15,615 nt of DNA. It comes from JALYIM01 sp040003205 (GTDB lineage: Bacteria; Acidobacteriota; Terriglobia; Terriglobales; Acidobacteriaceae). Below are positions 7,356 to 14,289 of this stretch, one piece after another. The stretch lies in assembly GCA_040003205.1 (NCBI GenBank), contig JBDUDA010000040.1:1-15615 (forward strand), given 5' to 3'. The notes beneath the pieces were generated by a model. That model searched no databases and was not told the DNA's origin. It saw only the letters and a program-made list of their open reading frames with translations. Position 1 is the stretch's first letter. Every line of letters starts with the position of its first letter. Position numbers and translations under genes: made by a program.

Positions 7356-8345
7356 CTATCCGCCGATGTGGACCATAGTTCGCGAAGCGGGTACAAAGTC
7401 AGGTTCGCCAATGTGATGGCGTGCTTCTTTCTTCTGAATCACGTCCTGGATAAATTCCACTAATTCTTCGTCGGAGTCTCCGCGCCGCATGCGAGCATGC
7501 AGGTCGTGATCCCACACCGAGAACAAACAGGTACGAATCTTGCCGTCCGAGGTGAGACGCACGCGGCTACAGTGTCCGCAAAACGGATGCGAGACCGGCG
7601 CGATGATTCCAATTTCTCCAACGCCGTCGTCAAAACGATAGCGGCGCGCAGTCTCGCTGCGCTGGTGAGGGATTTCGACCAGCAGCCGATACTCAGCCAT
7701 GCGATCCAAAATTTCTTCCAGTCTCACAACTGTATCGGGCGTCCACTTGCGATCCTCTTCCAGCGGCATGAACTCGATGAAGCGCACAATCACGCCTTCT
7801 TCGCGTGCGAAAATTCCGAAGGGGACGACTTGGTCCTCATTGAATCCGCGCATGAGGACGCAATTAACTTTCACCGGCCACAGTCCTGCACGGCGGGAAG
7901 CGCGAACTCCTGCCAGCACATTTTCGAAGCCATTGGGTACGCGCGTAATGCGCGCGAAACGGTCAGCGTCGACGGCGTCCATGCTGACTGTTATGCGGCT
8001 CAGTCCGGCGTCCTTCAATGGTTGAGCCATGTCCGCGAGCAGATGCCCATTCGTCGTCATTGCCAGGTCAAGCGGGTCACCGTGCGAGTTCCTCAGATTG
8101 GAGAGTTCACGAACAAATTCAACTACCCCTTTCCGTAACAGCGGCTCACCGCCCGTGATGCGAATCTTCTCAATACCCAGGCCAGCGAAGACGCGGGCCA
8201 TGCGCAGGTAATCCGTGAAGGGTAAATCGCCGTAGAGCGCGCCCTCATTGCCCGTCCGGCAATAAACGCAGCGATAGTTACAGCGATCGGTAATCGAGAT
8301 TCGCAGATCGGTGATGGCACGGCCGAATTTGTCGGTGAGGATCAT
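7356..8345 (-). CDS. moaA: GTP 3',8-cyclase MoaA (molybdenum cofactor biosynthesis)
   Basis: A radical SAM enzyme that, with MoaC, turns GTP into cyclic pyranopterin monophosphate, the first step of molybdenum cofactor synthesis. The N-terminal radical SAM cluster motif is C22-NYR-C26-VY-C29. The SAM-binding region ITGGEPLLRKG (63-73) follows. The C-terminal second 4Fe-4S cluster, diagnostic for MoaA, is C256-GH-C259 with C273 (FCGHCSRVRLT and RTCLF). The chain ends in HIGG, the catalytically needed double-glycine tail. Length (329 aa) is standard. No other mo- genes lie in the window, so moaA is isolated here. A leader of about 180 nt with several hairpins precedes it. The ATG at 8345 has only a weak Shine-Dalgarno sequence. 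Confidence 0.98.
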   Translation of the reverse strand: MILTDKFGRAITDLRISITDRCNYRCVYCRTGNEGALYGDLPFTDYLRMARVFAGLGIEKIRITGGEPLLRKGVVEFVRELSNLRNSHGDPLDLAMTTNGHLLADMAQPLKDAGLSRITVSMDAVDADRFARITRVPNGFENVLAGVRASRRAGLWPVKVNCVLMRGFNEDQVVPFGIFAREEGVIVRFIEFMPLEEDRKWTPDTVVRLEEILDRMAEYRLLVEIPHQRSETARRYRFDDGVGEIGIIAPVSHPFCGHCSRVRLTSDGKIRTCLFSVWDHDLHARMRRGDSDEELVEFIQDVIQKKEARHHIGEPDFVPASRTMVHIGG

Positions 8346-8531
8346 TGCCAGTATCTAGGGAGGTAAACAGTCGGCAGGCGGAGCTTCGCCCGGGCGAGTG
8401 TTTCCTTTCCAATGCTCTTGTGAGCGGGAGGCAGGGGCGTTTCCGCCCGCACCCTTGGGATGCAAATCCGTCGCTGTCGCAGCCAGGGTATACCCGAAGG
8501 CCACGGCAATCGGAAACTCGATTCAATTATA
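8346..8531 (-). promoter_or_regulatory. moaA promoter and structured leader (candidate regulatory RNA)
   Basis: A perfect TATAAT on the - strand (8526-8531) is a likely -10 box, though no good -35 is seen. The ~180 nt from there to the moaA ATG is GC-rich and self-complementary. GGGCG GAAA CGCCC (8435-8448) forms a tetraloop hairpin, and its flank can instead pair GCGGG/CCCGC (8424-8450), which gives two exclusive folds. TCGCCCGGGCGA (8386-8397) is a 12-bp palindrome about 40 nt before the start. Moa operons elsewhere carry a Moco riboswitch at this position, but I could not match its consensus by eye. Confidence 0.35.
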
Positions 8532-8565
8532 GATGCAGCCGACAGAGAAAGGTGCCAGGTTTCAC

Positions 8566-10281
8566 TCACATGCCGTCGTAATTGGGTCCGCCGCCGCCTT
8601 CAGGGGGCACCCAGGTGATGATTTGGTAGGGATCGTGAATGTCGCAGGCCTTGCAGTGTACGCAGTTGGATGGATTCAGACTGATGCGTTTTCCGTTCGG
8701 GGCGCTCGTATCATCGAGCATTTCGTAAACGTTTGCGGGACAGAAATTCTGGCAGGGATTTCCAAATTCCACGACGCAGCGCTCGTTACAAATATTCGTG
8801 TCGTGGATGATCAGGTGCGCGGGCTGATCTTCTTCATGCCGTGTGCCGGAGTGATAGAGATCGGTGAGCTTATCAAACGTGAGTTTTCCGTCGCCCTTTG
8901 CGGGCCCCAGCAAATGCGCTTCATCGCCTCCGTCTTTCGGAAGATCGGGCAGCTTTTTCGTCCGTTCGTAGCCGGAGGTGCCTTGATAACGATCGCGCAA
9001 GCCGCGGCCACCAGTAAATTGCTGAAGTCCCGTATGGAACATGCCGGCCCAGAAGCCATGCTCGAATCCCTGATGAAAATTGCGGACCTTGTAGAGTTCG
9101 TCACGGATCCAGCTTTTCTCAACTCGCTTTTGAAACTCGCCGAGAACTGAAGCAGAGGAATCGTCTTTCTTCAAGGCTTCGAAAGCAGTCTCCGCGGCAA
9201 GCATGCCACTCTTAATCGCCAGGTGGATTCCCTTCAGACGCTGCGAATTCAGGAATCCTGCTGAGTCGCCGAGAAGCATCCATCCGTCGCCCGCGACTGG
9301 CGGTATTGCCCACCATCCCCCGTAGGGCAGCGACTTCGCGCCGTAGCGAATCATCTTTCCGCCCTCTAGCAGCCTGGCGACCAGAGGATGCTGTTTGAAA
9401 CTCTGGAGCACACGCTGCGGATCCAGACGCGGGTCTGGATAGTCGAGTCCGGTCACAAACCCCAGAGAAACAACGTTGTCTTTGCCGCCGTAAATCCAGG
9501 CGCCGCCATATTCTTTGGTAGTGAGTGGCCATCCCATGGTGTAGATCACCTCACCGGGCGCGATGCGTCCGGATGGGACCTCCCACAATTCTTTAATACC
9601 TTGTCCGTAGGTTTGCGGATTGCGATTTTGCATCAACTCGAATTTTGTGATGAGTTGTTTGGTCAACGATCCGCGGGTACCTTCCGCGAGGATTACGACT
9701 TTCGCGCGGAGATCGTAGCCCGGTTCGAAATTCGATTTCGGTTGGTTCTGCTTGTCCACACCTTTGTCGTCGGTGCGAACTCCTACCACGCGATTTCCAT
9801 CGAATAGCAATTCCGATCCGGCGAATCCGGTAAAGACGGTGATTCCCGCCTCTTCAACTTTGCCGCCCAGCCACTTCACAAAACGATTGAGCGAGATGAC
9901 GTAGTTGCCATGGTCGCGGAGCGGAGGAGGGGTGATGGGAAACTTGAGCTTGCTAGTTTTGGTCAGAAAATATACGGACTCTTTACTGACCGTAGCGTCA
10001 ATGGGCGCTTCCTTCTCGAACCCCGGTAACAGTTCTCGCATCGAACGCGGATCCAGCAGCGCGCCCGATAAACAGTGTTGCCCAACCTCACGGGCTTTCT
10101 CCAGCACGTAAACATTCTCTTTACTGAACTGCGCATCCGGATGCAGCGCATTATGATCATCAATCAACTGGGACAAACGAAGGGCGCAGGCCATGCCGGC
10201 CGGGCCCCCACCAACAATTACAACGTCGGCGGGCATTTGAGGATGTTCGACGTTTTCGAGAGGCTTGCGGAAGACGAGCAT
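8566..10281 (-). CDS. Electron transfer flavoprotein-ubiquinone oxidoreductase (ETF-QO)
   Basis: A membrane-associated FAD/iron-sulfur enzyme that takes electrons from reduced ETF and passes them to the quinone pool. The N-terminal FAD-binding motif is VVIVGGGPAGMACALRL (20-36). WWAIPPVAGDGWMLLGDSAGF in the middle is the second FAD-contacting region (GDSAGF). The C-terminal ferredoxin-like 4Fe-4S domain has NFCPANVYE (C514) and CVHCKAC (C540, C543, C546). Length (571 aa) and order match the whole family. GenBank names vary, so no symbol is given. It follows etfA after 45 bp and is the last gene of the etf operon. The ATG at 10281 lacks a strong Shine-Dalgarno sequence; Met16 just before the FAD motif is a less likely alternative. 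Confidence 0.96.
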   Translation of the reverse strand: MLVFRKPLENVEHPQMPADVVIVGGGPAGMACALRLSQLIDDHNALHPDAQFSKENVYVLEKAREVGQHCLSGALLDPRSMRELLPGFEKEAPIDATVSKESVYFLTKTSKLKFPITPPPLRDHGNYVISLNRFVKWLGGKVEEAGITVFTGFAGSELLFDGNRVVGVRTDDKGVDKQNQPKSNFEPGYDLRAKVVILAEGTRGSLTKQLITKFELMQNRNPQTYGQGIKELWEVPSGRIAPGEVIYTMGWPLTTKEYGGAWIYGGKDNVVSLGFVTGLDYPDPRLDPQRVLQSFKQHPLVARLLEGGKMIRYGAKSLPYGGWWAIPPVAGDGWMLLGDSAGFLNSQRLKGIHLAIKSGMLAAETAFEALKKDDSSASVLGEFQKRVEKSWIRDELYKVRNFHQGFEHGFWAGMFHTGLQQFTGGRGLRDRYQGTSGYERTKKLPDLPKDGGDEAHLLGPAKGDGKLTFDKLTDLYHSGTRHEEDQPAHLIIHDTNICNERCVVEFGNPCQNFCPANVYEMLDDTSAPNGKRISLNPSNCVHCKACDIHDPYQIITWVPPEGGGGPNYDGM

Positions 10282-10326
10282 CAGTTTTCAGCCGGCTGCA
10301 AGTTTGAACTAGCGGCAGGTAAGGAA

Positions 10327-11322
10327 TTATCCCGCCGCTTTTACTTTCTTAACTTCTTCGATCAGTGCGGGAACAATGTCGAACAGATTCCCAACGACAG
10401 CGCAGTCCGCAATTTCGAAGATGGGTGCTTCATGGTCTTTGTTGATGGCAATAATGTTGCGCGCGCCCTTCATACCCACGATGTGCTGAATTGCGCCGCT
10501 GATGCCAAGTGCCAGATAGAGTTTTGGAGCGACAGTCTGACCTGAAGAACCGATCTGCCGGTCCATTGGGAGCCATCCCGAATCGCAGATGGGACGAGAG
10601 GCAGCGATCTCCCCGCCTAGAGCCTCCGCCAAATGTTTTGCAAGTTCGATGTTCTTCTGTTCTTTGATCCCGCGCCCGACCGAAACAATAATTTCCGCCT
10701 GCGTGAGATCAATGGCCTGCTTGGCTTCCTTGAAAACTTCCTGCGGTTTGTTGCGAACCACGCCCTCTGAGATTTCGACATTCACAGTTTCGACCGGCGC
10801 GGCGGCCGAATTAGCCTCAACTTTGTCTCCGCGAAACGCGCCGTTTTGAAATGTCACGAACCACGGCGCATCCGAAGAAAAGCTGACGTCGGCAGCAAAC
10901 TTTCCCTGAAACATCTGGCGGGTAAAGTGCAACTTTTCGCCATCTTTCTTGAATCCGGTGCAATCGCTGATCGCCGTGCGTCCCATGGCGGTCGCGAGCT
11001 TCGGAACGAAATCACGCACCTGATAAGTGTGCGGCATCATAACCAGCTTCGGCTGCTTGGATTCAATCAACTGCCTTAGTCCGGCGGCGAAAGCATCGGG
11101 GGTGTAGGGTTCCAGCTTAGGCGATTCGACCGCATAAACCGTGGCGACTTTTTTAGCGGCTACCTCTGAAGTGATCGCGGAAATGCCGCTGCCAACGACG
11201 GCAGCCTCCAAGCCCCAGCCAGTTTCCGTGGCCAACGCTTGTCCCGCAGTCAAGGTTTCCCAGGAAACCCGGTTAAGCTTTCCTTCTCTTTGCTCGACGA
11301 CTACTAAAATTGTGTCAGCCAT
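10327..11322 (-). CDS. etfA: Electron transfer flavoprotein alpha subunit
   Basis: Forms the FAD-carrying heterodimer with EtfB; collects electrons from acyl-CoA and related dehydrogenases for ETF-QO. The protein begins MADTILVVVEQREGKLNRVS, the expected ETF-alpha N-terminus, so the start is ATG 11322. The frame remains open upstream but that stretch overlaps the preceding gene and reads as nonsense. The C-terminal FAD domain shows VSVGRG, ASRPICDSGWLPMDRQIG and GQTVAPKLYLALGISGAIQH (261-280), the classical ETF-alpha signature, then AINKDHEAPIF. Length is 331 aa, typical for EtfA. It starts 14 bp after the stop of the small membrane protein gene and 45 bp before ETF-QO, so all are likely on one transcript. 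The two subunit genes are not adjacent, which is unusual. Confidence 0.97.
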   Translation of the reverse strand: MADTILVVVEQREGKLNRVSWETLTAGQALATETGWGLEAAVVGSGISAITSEVAAKKVATVYAVESPKLEPYTPDAFAAGLRQLIESKQPKLVMMPHTYQVRDFVPKLATAMGRTAISDCTGFKKDGEKLHFTRQMFQGKFAADVSFSSDAPWFVTFQNGAFRGDKVEANSAAAPVETVNVEISEGVVRNKPQEVFKEAKQAIDLTQAEIIVSVGRGIKEQKNIELAKHLAEALGGEIAASRPICDSGWLPMDRQIGSSGQTVAPKLYLALGISGAIQHIVGMKGARNIIAINKDHEAPIFEIADCAVVGNLFDIVPALIEEVKKVKAAG

Positions 11323-11336
11323 AATTTTGGTTAGTT

Positions 11337-11609
11337 CTAAACTGCTGGGTCTCCAGGGCCGCCAGGGCCCCGGCTCAAACTGCCGCGCTTGCTCGCTCCG
11401 ACCGCAATCAAGGCAATAGCAGCGATTCCATCGCCGATGACAAACCATAACCACATCTGTGATCCGCCTTTCAATCCGACATACACGAATGCCAGCAGCA
11501 GGAGGTCCATCCCCAGCATGATCTTGCCGACAGTCATCAATAACATTCCAGCACGCTGCTGCTTATCTATGCCGGCTTCTTCCTGGCGTATCAGTTTTTT
11601 GCCTTCCAT
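11337..11609 (-). CDS. Small two-helix membrane protein within the etf operon
   Basis: 90 aa of unknown family. A charged N-terminus (MEGKKLIRQEEAGIDKQQR) is followed by two predicted transmembrane helices at about 21-46 and 51-72. They are separated by a short loop with KGG, and a short basic Gly/Pro-rich tail (SKRGSLSRGPGGPGDPAV) follows. The start ATG at 11609 is preceded by GGGGGA at good distance. The longer frame upstream runs into etfB and is not used. The gene sits 19 bp after etfB and 14 bp before etfA, so it must be co-transcribed with both. It is plausible that it helps anchor or regulate ETF or ETF-QO at the membrane, but that is only guilt by association. Homologues were not recognised. 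Confidence 0.75.
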   Translation of the reverse strand: MEGKKLIRQEEAGIDKQQRAGMLLMTVGKIMLGMDLLLLAFVYVGLKGGSQMWLWFVIGDGIAAIALIAVGASKRGSLSRGPGGPGDPAV

Positions 11610-11628
11610 GTTTCCCCCGAGCGGGTAG

Positions 11629-12399
11629 TTACAGAATCCGCATCTCGTTTCGCAGTTTGTCGGTGAGCTTCTTGGCAATTTCCGCTGGCGACCCTTCGAG
11701 AAATTCTGTGTTCTTGGTTTTCTCGGGGATGTACAGGCGTTCAATCTTCTGCATATTTTCTCCAATGGCAGACTTCACATCTGCCAGAGAAACTTTGCGC
11801 AGCGGTTTATTTTTCGCCTGTTTGATGCCGATCAGTGTTGCATAGCGCAGCTTGTTGATTCCGGATTGAATGGTCAGAAGCGCCGGCAGGGGCATGTCCA
11901 CAAACTGAAAGTAGCCCGCCTCCAGCTCTCGTTTCACGCGGATGCCACCGTCGTTCTTCTCGATCTGCATGATGATGGTGGCATGCGGCCAGCCCAGCAG
12001 TTCAGCGAGCACGACACCTGTTTGGGCATAGCCGTAGTCATCGGACTGTAATCCAGTGAAGATGAGATCGAATTTCTCTTCTTTGATAGCTGCTGCGAAG
12101 GCTCGGGCGGTATTGAATGCATCGAGTCCGACGAAGCCATTGTCTTCAAGGTGAATCGCGCGGTCGGCGCCCTTAGCGAGCGCTTCGCGCAATACTTGTT
12201 GCGAGCGTGCAGGGCCAGCCGTAATCACCACAACTTCCCCGCCGTGCTTCTCTTTTTGCCGGAGCGCCTCTTCCAAGGCATAGGCGTCGGGCTCGTTCAC
12301 TTCGTACGAGACGTCTTCGCGAATCCACTTACCGGATTCATGCAATTTTAGCGGTGCATCCTTTTGCGGCACCTGCTTAATGCAAACCAGAATCTGCAA
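11629..12399 (-). CDS. etfB: Electron transfer flavoprotein beta subunit
   Basis: AMP-binding partner of EtfA in the ETF heterodimer. The N-terminus reads MQILVCIKQVPQKDAPLKL, as in typical EtfB, when TTG at 12399 is taken as the start. This is supported by GAGGAG six bases upstream. An upstream in-frame TTG at 12435 would add 12 unlikely residues. Landmarks are NEPDAYALEEALR, FTGLQSDDYGYAQTG and the C-terminal signature KRELEAGYFQFVDMPLPALL with LLTIQSGINKLRYA. Length (256 aa) is normal. First gene of the operon etfB, membrane protein, etfA, ETF-QO. A TATACT hexamer (- strand, 12443-12448) could be the -10 box but has no evident -35. Confidence 0.97.
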   Translation of the reverse strand: MQILVCIKQVPQKDAPLKLHESGKWIREDVSYEVNEPDAYALEEALRQKEKHGGEVVVITAGPARSQQVLREALAKGADRAIHLEDNGFVGLDAFNTARAFAAAIKEEKFDLIFTGLQSDDYGYAQTGVVLAELLGWPHATIIMQIEKNDGGIRVKRELEAGYFQFVDMPLPALLTIQSGINKLRYATLIGIKQAKNKPLRKVSLADVKSAIGENMQKIERLYIPEKTKNTEFLEGSPAEIAKKLTDKLRNEMRIL

Positions 12400-12405
12400 A
12401 CAAAA

Positions 12406-12411
12406 CTCCTC
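12406..12411 (-). promoter_or_regulatory. Ribosome-binding site of etfB
   Basis: GAGGAG on the - strand, six bases before TTG 12399. This is one of the strongest Shine-Dalgarno sequences in the window and decides the TTG start of etfB. Confidence 0.8.
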
Positions 12412-12490
12412 AAAATGCCTCAAACGTTCAGGCAAACTAGTCAGTATAAATGAAACTCAGATGCTTAGTGGAGGGATTGGAGAGCAGGCA

Positions 12491-12672
12491 GTGGCTCAAT
12501 TTCAAAATAACCTGTCATCTCGACCGGAGTCGAGGCTTCGCGCAGCGAAGACATCACGGAGTGGAGAGACCTGCTTTTTTCCACCCAACAGCAGGTCTCT
12601 CGACTTCGCAAAACCAAAGGCCTTGCTCGAGATGACAACCTGGGGTTGTAGCTTTTATTGAGCCGCTACCGG
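12491..12672. repeat. Complete ~180-bp palindromic dispersed repeat
   Basis: A long imperfect inverted repeat. Outer arms are GGCTCAAT (12493-12500) and ATTGAGCC (12657-12664). Middle arms are TGTCATCTCGA (12513-12523) and TCGAGATGACA (12627-12637). The inner stem is GAGAGACCTGC (12564-12574) and GCAGGTCTCTC (12591-12601), with a loop starting TTTTTT. A side hairpin CTTCGC GCA GCGAAG (12536-12550) is perfect. The right half matches 1-87 of the window over its whole length. No coding content; small enough to be a REP/BIME or MITE-type element needing a transposase elsewhere. It lies between the etfB leader and the zinc-ribbon gene. Confidence 0.85.
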
Positions 12673-12692
12673 AGAGCATCGCCGAAAGCAGC

Positions 12693-12968
12693 TCAGTCGG
12701 TGAAAACAACCGACTGCAAGCCGGAGATTTCGAAACGTTTTCGGCAGCGCATATTCTTGCAGGCCAACATGTCGTCCTTGCGCAGCATGTAGGACCGAGC
12801 CTTGGCAAAGCGTGCGCGATCACGCTCGTCTGCCCGGCCTGAGAGTTGCCGCTTCTTGTTGCGAACGATCCAGGTCACTTCATATTCCGCGGGCTGGTGG
12901 CAATGCGGACAGTTCAGGGTAGCCAGCTTCTTTTCCGACCGCTCGTCAAAAAACTCGCGCTCTTCCAT
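12693..12968 (-). CDS. Zinc-ribbon-like hypothetical protein
   Basis: 91 aa with four cysteines in two knuckles: C20-PH-C23 and C70-KNMR-C75. The spacing suits a small zinc-binding ribbon interrupted by a basic helical stretch of about 45 residues (RNKKRQLSGRADERDRARFAKARSY). The C-terminus RKRFEISGLQSVVFTD looks like a closing strand. The function is unknown; the basic middle could contact nucleic acid or ribosome. The ATG at 12968 has no clear Shine-Dalgarno sequence. It is divergent from the small basic gene at 13051 across 82 bp and separated from the etf operon by the palindromic repeat, so it is probably transcribed independently. Confidence 0.75.
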   Translation of the reverse strand: MEEREFFDERSEKKLATLNCPHCHQPAEYEVTWIVRNKKRQLSGRADERDRARFAKARSYMLRKDDMLACKNMRCRKRFEISGLQSVVFTD

Positions 12969-13050
12969 ATGGCAGTTCTAGCAAAACACACATCAAGATA
13001 ATAAGCTTGCAGCAATTATTACACTTTTATGGCTGCTGTTCCATGACATC

Positions 13051-13233
13051 ATGGAGAGGATGGCGAAGAAAAGAAAGCAGAAGGCCTTCAGCGCAGTGAA
13101 AGCAGTAAAAGAAATGGCGCGCGATCGCATCGGAGCGCCCCCAGTATCGCGCGTGGTTCCCGATCGAAAGCGAAAGAGTCGGGCGGAACCAAAGAATCCT
13201 CCCAAATTGCAGGATTTATTGGATGATTTGTGA
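13051..13233 (+). CDS. Small Lys/Arg-rich hypothetical protein
   Basis: 60 aa from ATG 13051, or 57 aa from the in-frame ATG at 13060. The N-terminal half (KKRKQKAFSAVKAVKEMARDRIG) is a basic amphipathic helix, and the middle (PPVSRVVPDRKRKSRAEPK) is basic and Pro-rich. The acidic C-terminus LQDLLDDL may form a short helix. This charge layout is common in small nucleic-acid-associated or ribosome-associated proteins, but no family is recognised. GGAGAGG directly before the second ATG is too close to be ideal, so the start is uncertain. About 160 bp to the right end in the terminator of the opposite gene; nothing else is seen there. Confidence 0.6.
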   Translation: MERMAKKRKQKAFSAVKAVKEMARDRIGAPPVSRVVPDRKRKSRAEPKNPPKLQDLLDDL

Positions 13234-13332
13234 GCTGCGATTACAGTGCCGCCGATCGTAGGCGTCCTTAGTAAGTCAGCCCCAAGCGGACATTATCCGG
13301 ATTAGATCACCCTCAAACTACTATCAGAAATA

Positions 13333-13370
13333 CCAAAACAAAAGCCCGCCACGTTTCCGTGGCAGGCTTG
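13333..13370 (-). terminator. Intrinsic terminator of the PEP-CTERM gene
   Basis: On the - strand a 12-bp stem with one G·U pair, GCCTGCCACG/CGTGGCGGGC core, closes a GAAA tetraloop (13342-13369). It is followed by TTTTGTTTT. It lies 25 bp after the PEP-CTERM stop codon. Confidence 0.9.
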
Positions 13371-13394
13371 ACCAGAGGTGTAAACGGTTATTAG

Positions 13395-13994
13395 TTAGGA
13401 TTTCAGCTTGTATCGGACTAGACCTGCAAGTCCAAGAATTCCTGTTCCAAGCAGGCTGAGAGTTCCGGGTTCCGGAACTACGGTGGTGGTTCCGCCGGAA
13501 AGTCTGGCAGATCCGTTGAAGAAATGAGTGCCAGTATCGAATGTCAGCTGGGTTGTCGCTCCGGATACGCCGCCACTGTTCGACAGCAGAGTGCCGGCCA
13601 AAACGTAGCTATGAATGCCCGTCGGCGAGGTTAGCAGTTGCCAGGTGATAGGTCCTGAAAAGGTTCCGGCAAACAGAACTCCGCTGGGAACGCCATTTGA
13701 GCCGTTTCCCGTGATAACGAAGGAGCCGCCGCCAGCGAATACCCCACCCGTTTTGATCGAACCACTTATTAAGTTGCCGGTTGTAAAGCTAACCGACCCA
13801 AGATTATTTCCGGTAATTAGTGCGCCGCCGTTTAGGCCGTTTACGGCCAGCAATGTGGATCCATTAAGAGTAAGACCCTTTGTGCTGGAACCCGTTACTT
13901 TGCCGCCTGAGTTGGAAAAGTCGACTTGGCTGTTAGCAAAGGCTCCAATCGGAAGCGCCATTGCCAGAACACCAAGTAGAATCAGCTTTTTCAT
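13395..13994 (-). CDS. PEP-CTERM sorting-domain exported protein
   Basis: 199 aa, exported and likely processed by an exosortase. The signal peptide is clear: MKKLILLGVLAMALPIGAFA, with cleavage likely after residue 20. The mature part (about 21-170) is rich in Gly, Ser, Thr and Asn, with short beta-prone segments and no cysteine. The C-terminal sorting signal is complete: VPEPGTLS (173-180), a hydrophobic helix LLGTGILGLAGLV and a basic end (RYKLKS). The start is ATG 13994, with GGGAG about 10 nt upstream; the longer frame upstream is leader. Proteins of this type are usually surface or matrix components made with exopolysaccharide. No exosortase gene is in the window. It has its own promoter candidate and a strong terminator, so it is a single-gene unit. 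Confidence 0.93.
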   Translation of the reverse strand: MKKLILLGVLAMALPIGAFANSQVDFSNSGGKVTGSSTKGLTLNGSTLLAVNGLNGGALITGNNLGSVSFTTGNLISGSIKTGGVFAGGGSFVITGNGSNGVPSGVLFAGTFSGPITWQLLTSPTGIHSYVLAGTLLSNSGGVSGATTQLTFDTGTHFFNGSARLSGGTTTVVPEPGTLSLLGTGILGLAGLVRYKLKS

Positions 13995-14109
13995 GGTAAC
14001 TAATCTCCCTACCCGCACGCAGATGAATTGTAACTGAAAGTTCTGGGGAAGAAGTTCCAGATGGAAGTTGCGCAATCACTAACTAAGCAATCCAACTACC
14101 AAAGCTGAT

Positions 14110-14137
14110 ATTTTACGGCAGCCATATTTATCAACAA
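14110..14137 (-). promoter_or_regulatory. Candidate promoter of the PEP-CTERM gene
   Basis: On the - strand TTGTTG (14132-14137) and TAAAAT (14110-14115) are separated by 16 bp. This would start a transcript near 14103 with a leader of about 110 nt. It lies in the 295-bp gene-free stretch 13995-14289, which otherwise holds only a GC hairpin. Confidence 0.35.
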
Positions 14138-14152
14138 CATACGATTCTCTTG

Positions 14153-14169
14153 CCGGCGTGAGCCGCCGG
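14153..14169. other. GC-rich hairpin between the RND and PEP-CTERM genes
   Basis: CCGGCG TGAGC CGCCGG is a perfect 6-bp stem with a 5-nt loop. It is 120 bp after the RND stop codon and has no T-tract on either strand. It may still help end RND transcription, or may be an operator near the PEP-CTERM promoter. Confidence 0.4.
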
Positions 14170-14289
14170 AATGCGCAAACTTTTTCAAGGGTAAACGGAA
14201 CTGGTTTCCCTCATGGCTCTTCCATACTTCCGTACGCCAAAGCGCAAAAAATGCATAAATTTCCTTCCGGAACGAATGACCACTAGTCA

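Noticed and set aside
7497..8138. 213-aa + strand frame opposite moaA
   Set aside because: Shadow of the well-conserved moaA reading frame; its translation shows no family features.
8346..8531. Cobalamin riboswitch in the moaA leader (CTGCCTCCCGC resembles part of the B12 box region)
   Set aside because: The B12-box core and other conserved segments are absent, and moaA is not a usual cobalamin target.
8533..9150. 205-aa + strand frame opposite ETF-QO
   Set aside because: Shadow frame; the opposite strand carries all ETF-QO motifs including the iron-sulfur cysteines.
11323..11454. N-terminal extension of etfA by 44 residues
   Set aside because: The extension overlaps the membrane protein gene and is Trp/Cys/Arg-rich nonsense; the EtfA family begins at MADTILVVVEQ.
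11610..11765. 52-residue N-terminal extension of the small membrane protein
   Set aside because: It lies in the etfB coding region in another frame, while ATG 11609 has a proper ribosome-binding site.
14150..14200. Possible c-di-GMP (GEMM) riboswitch suggested by GCGCAAAC and GGGTAAACGG
   Set aside because: The matches are on the + strand with no + strand gene downstream, and the stem order of the motif is absent.
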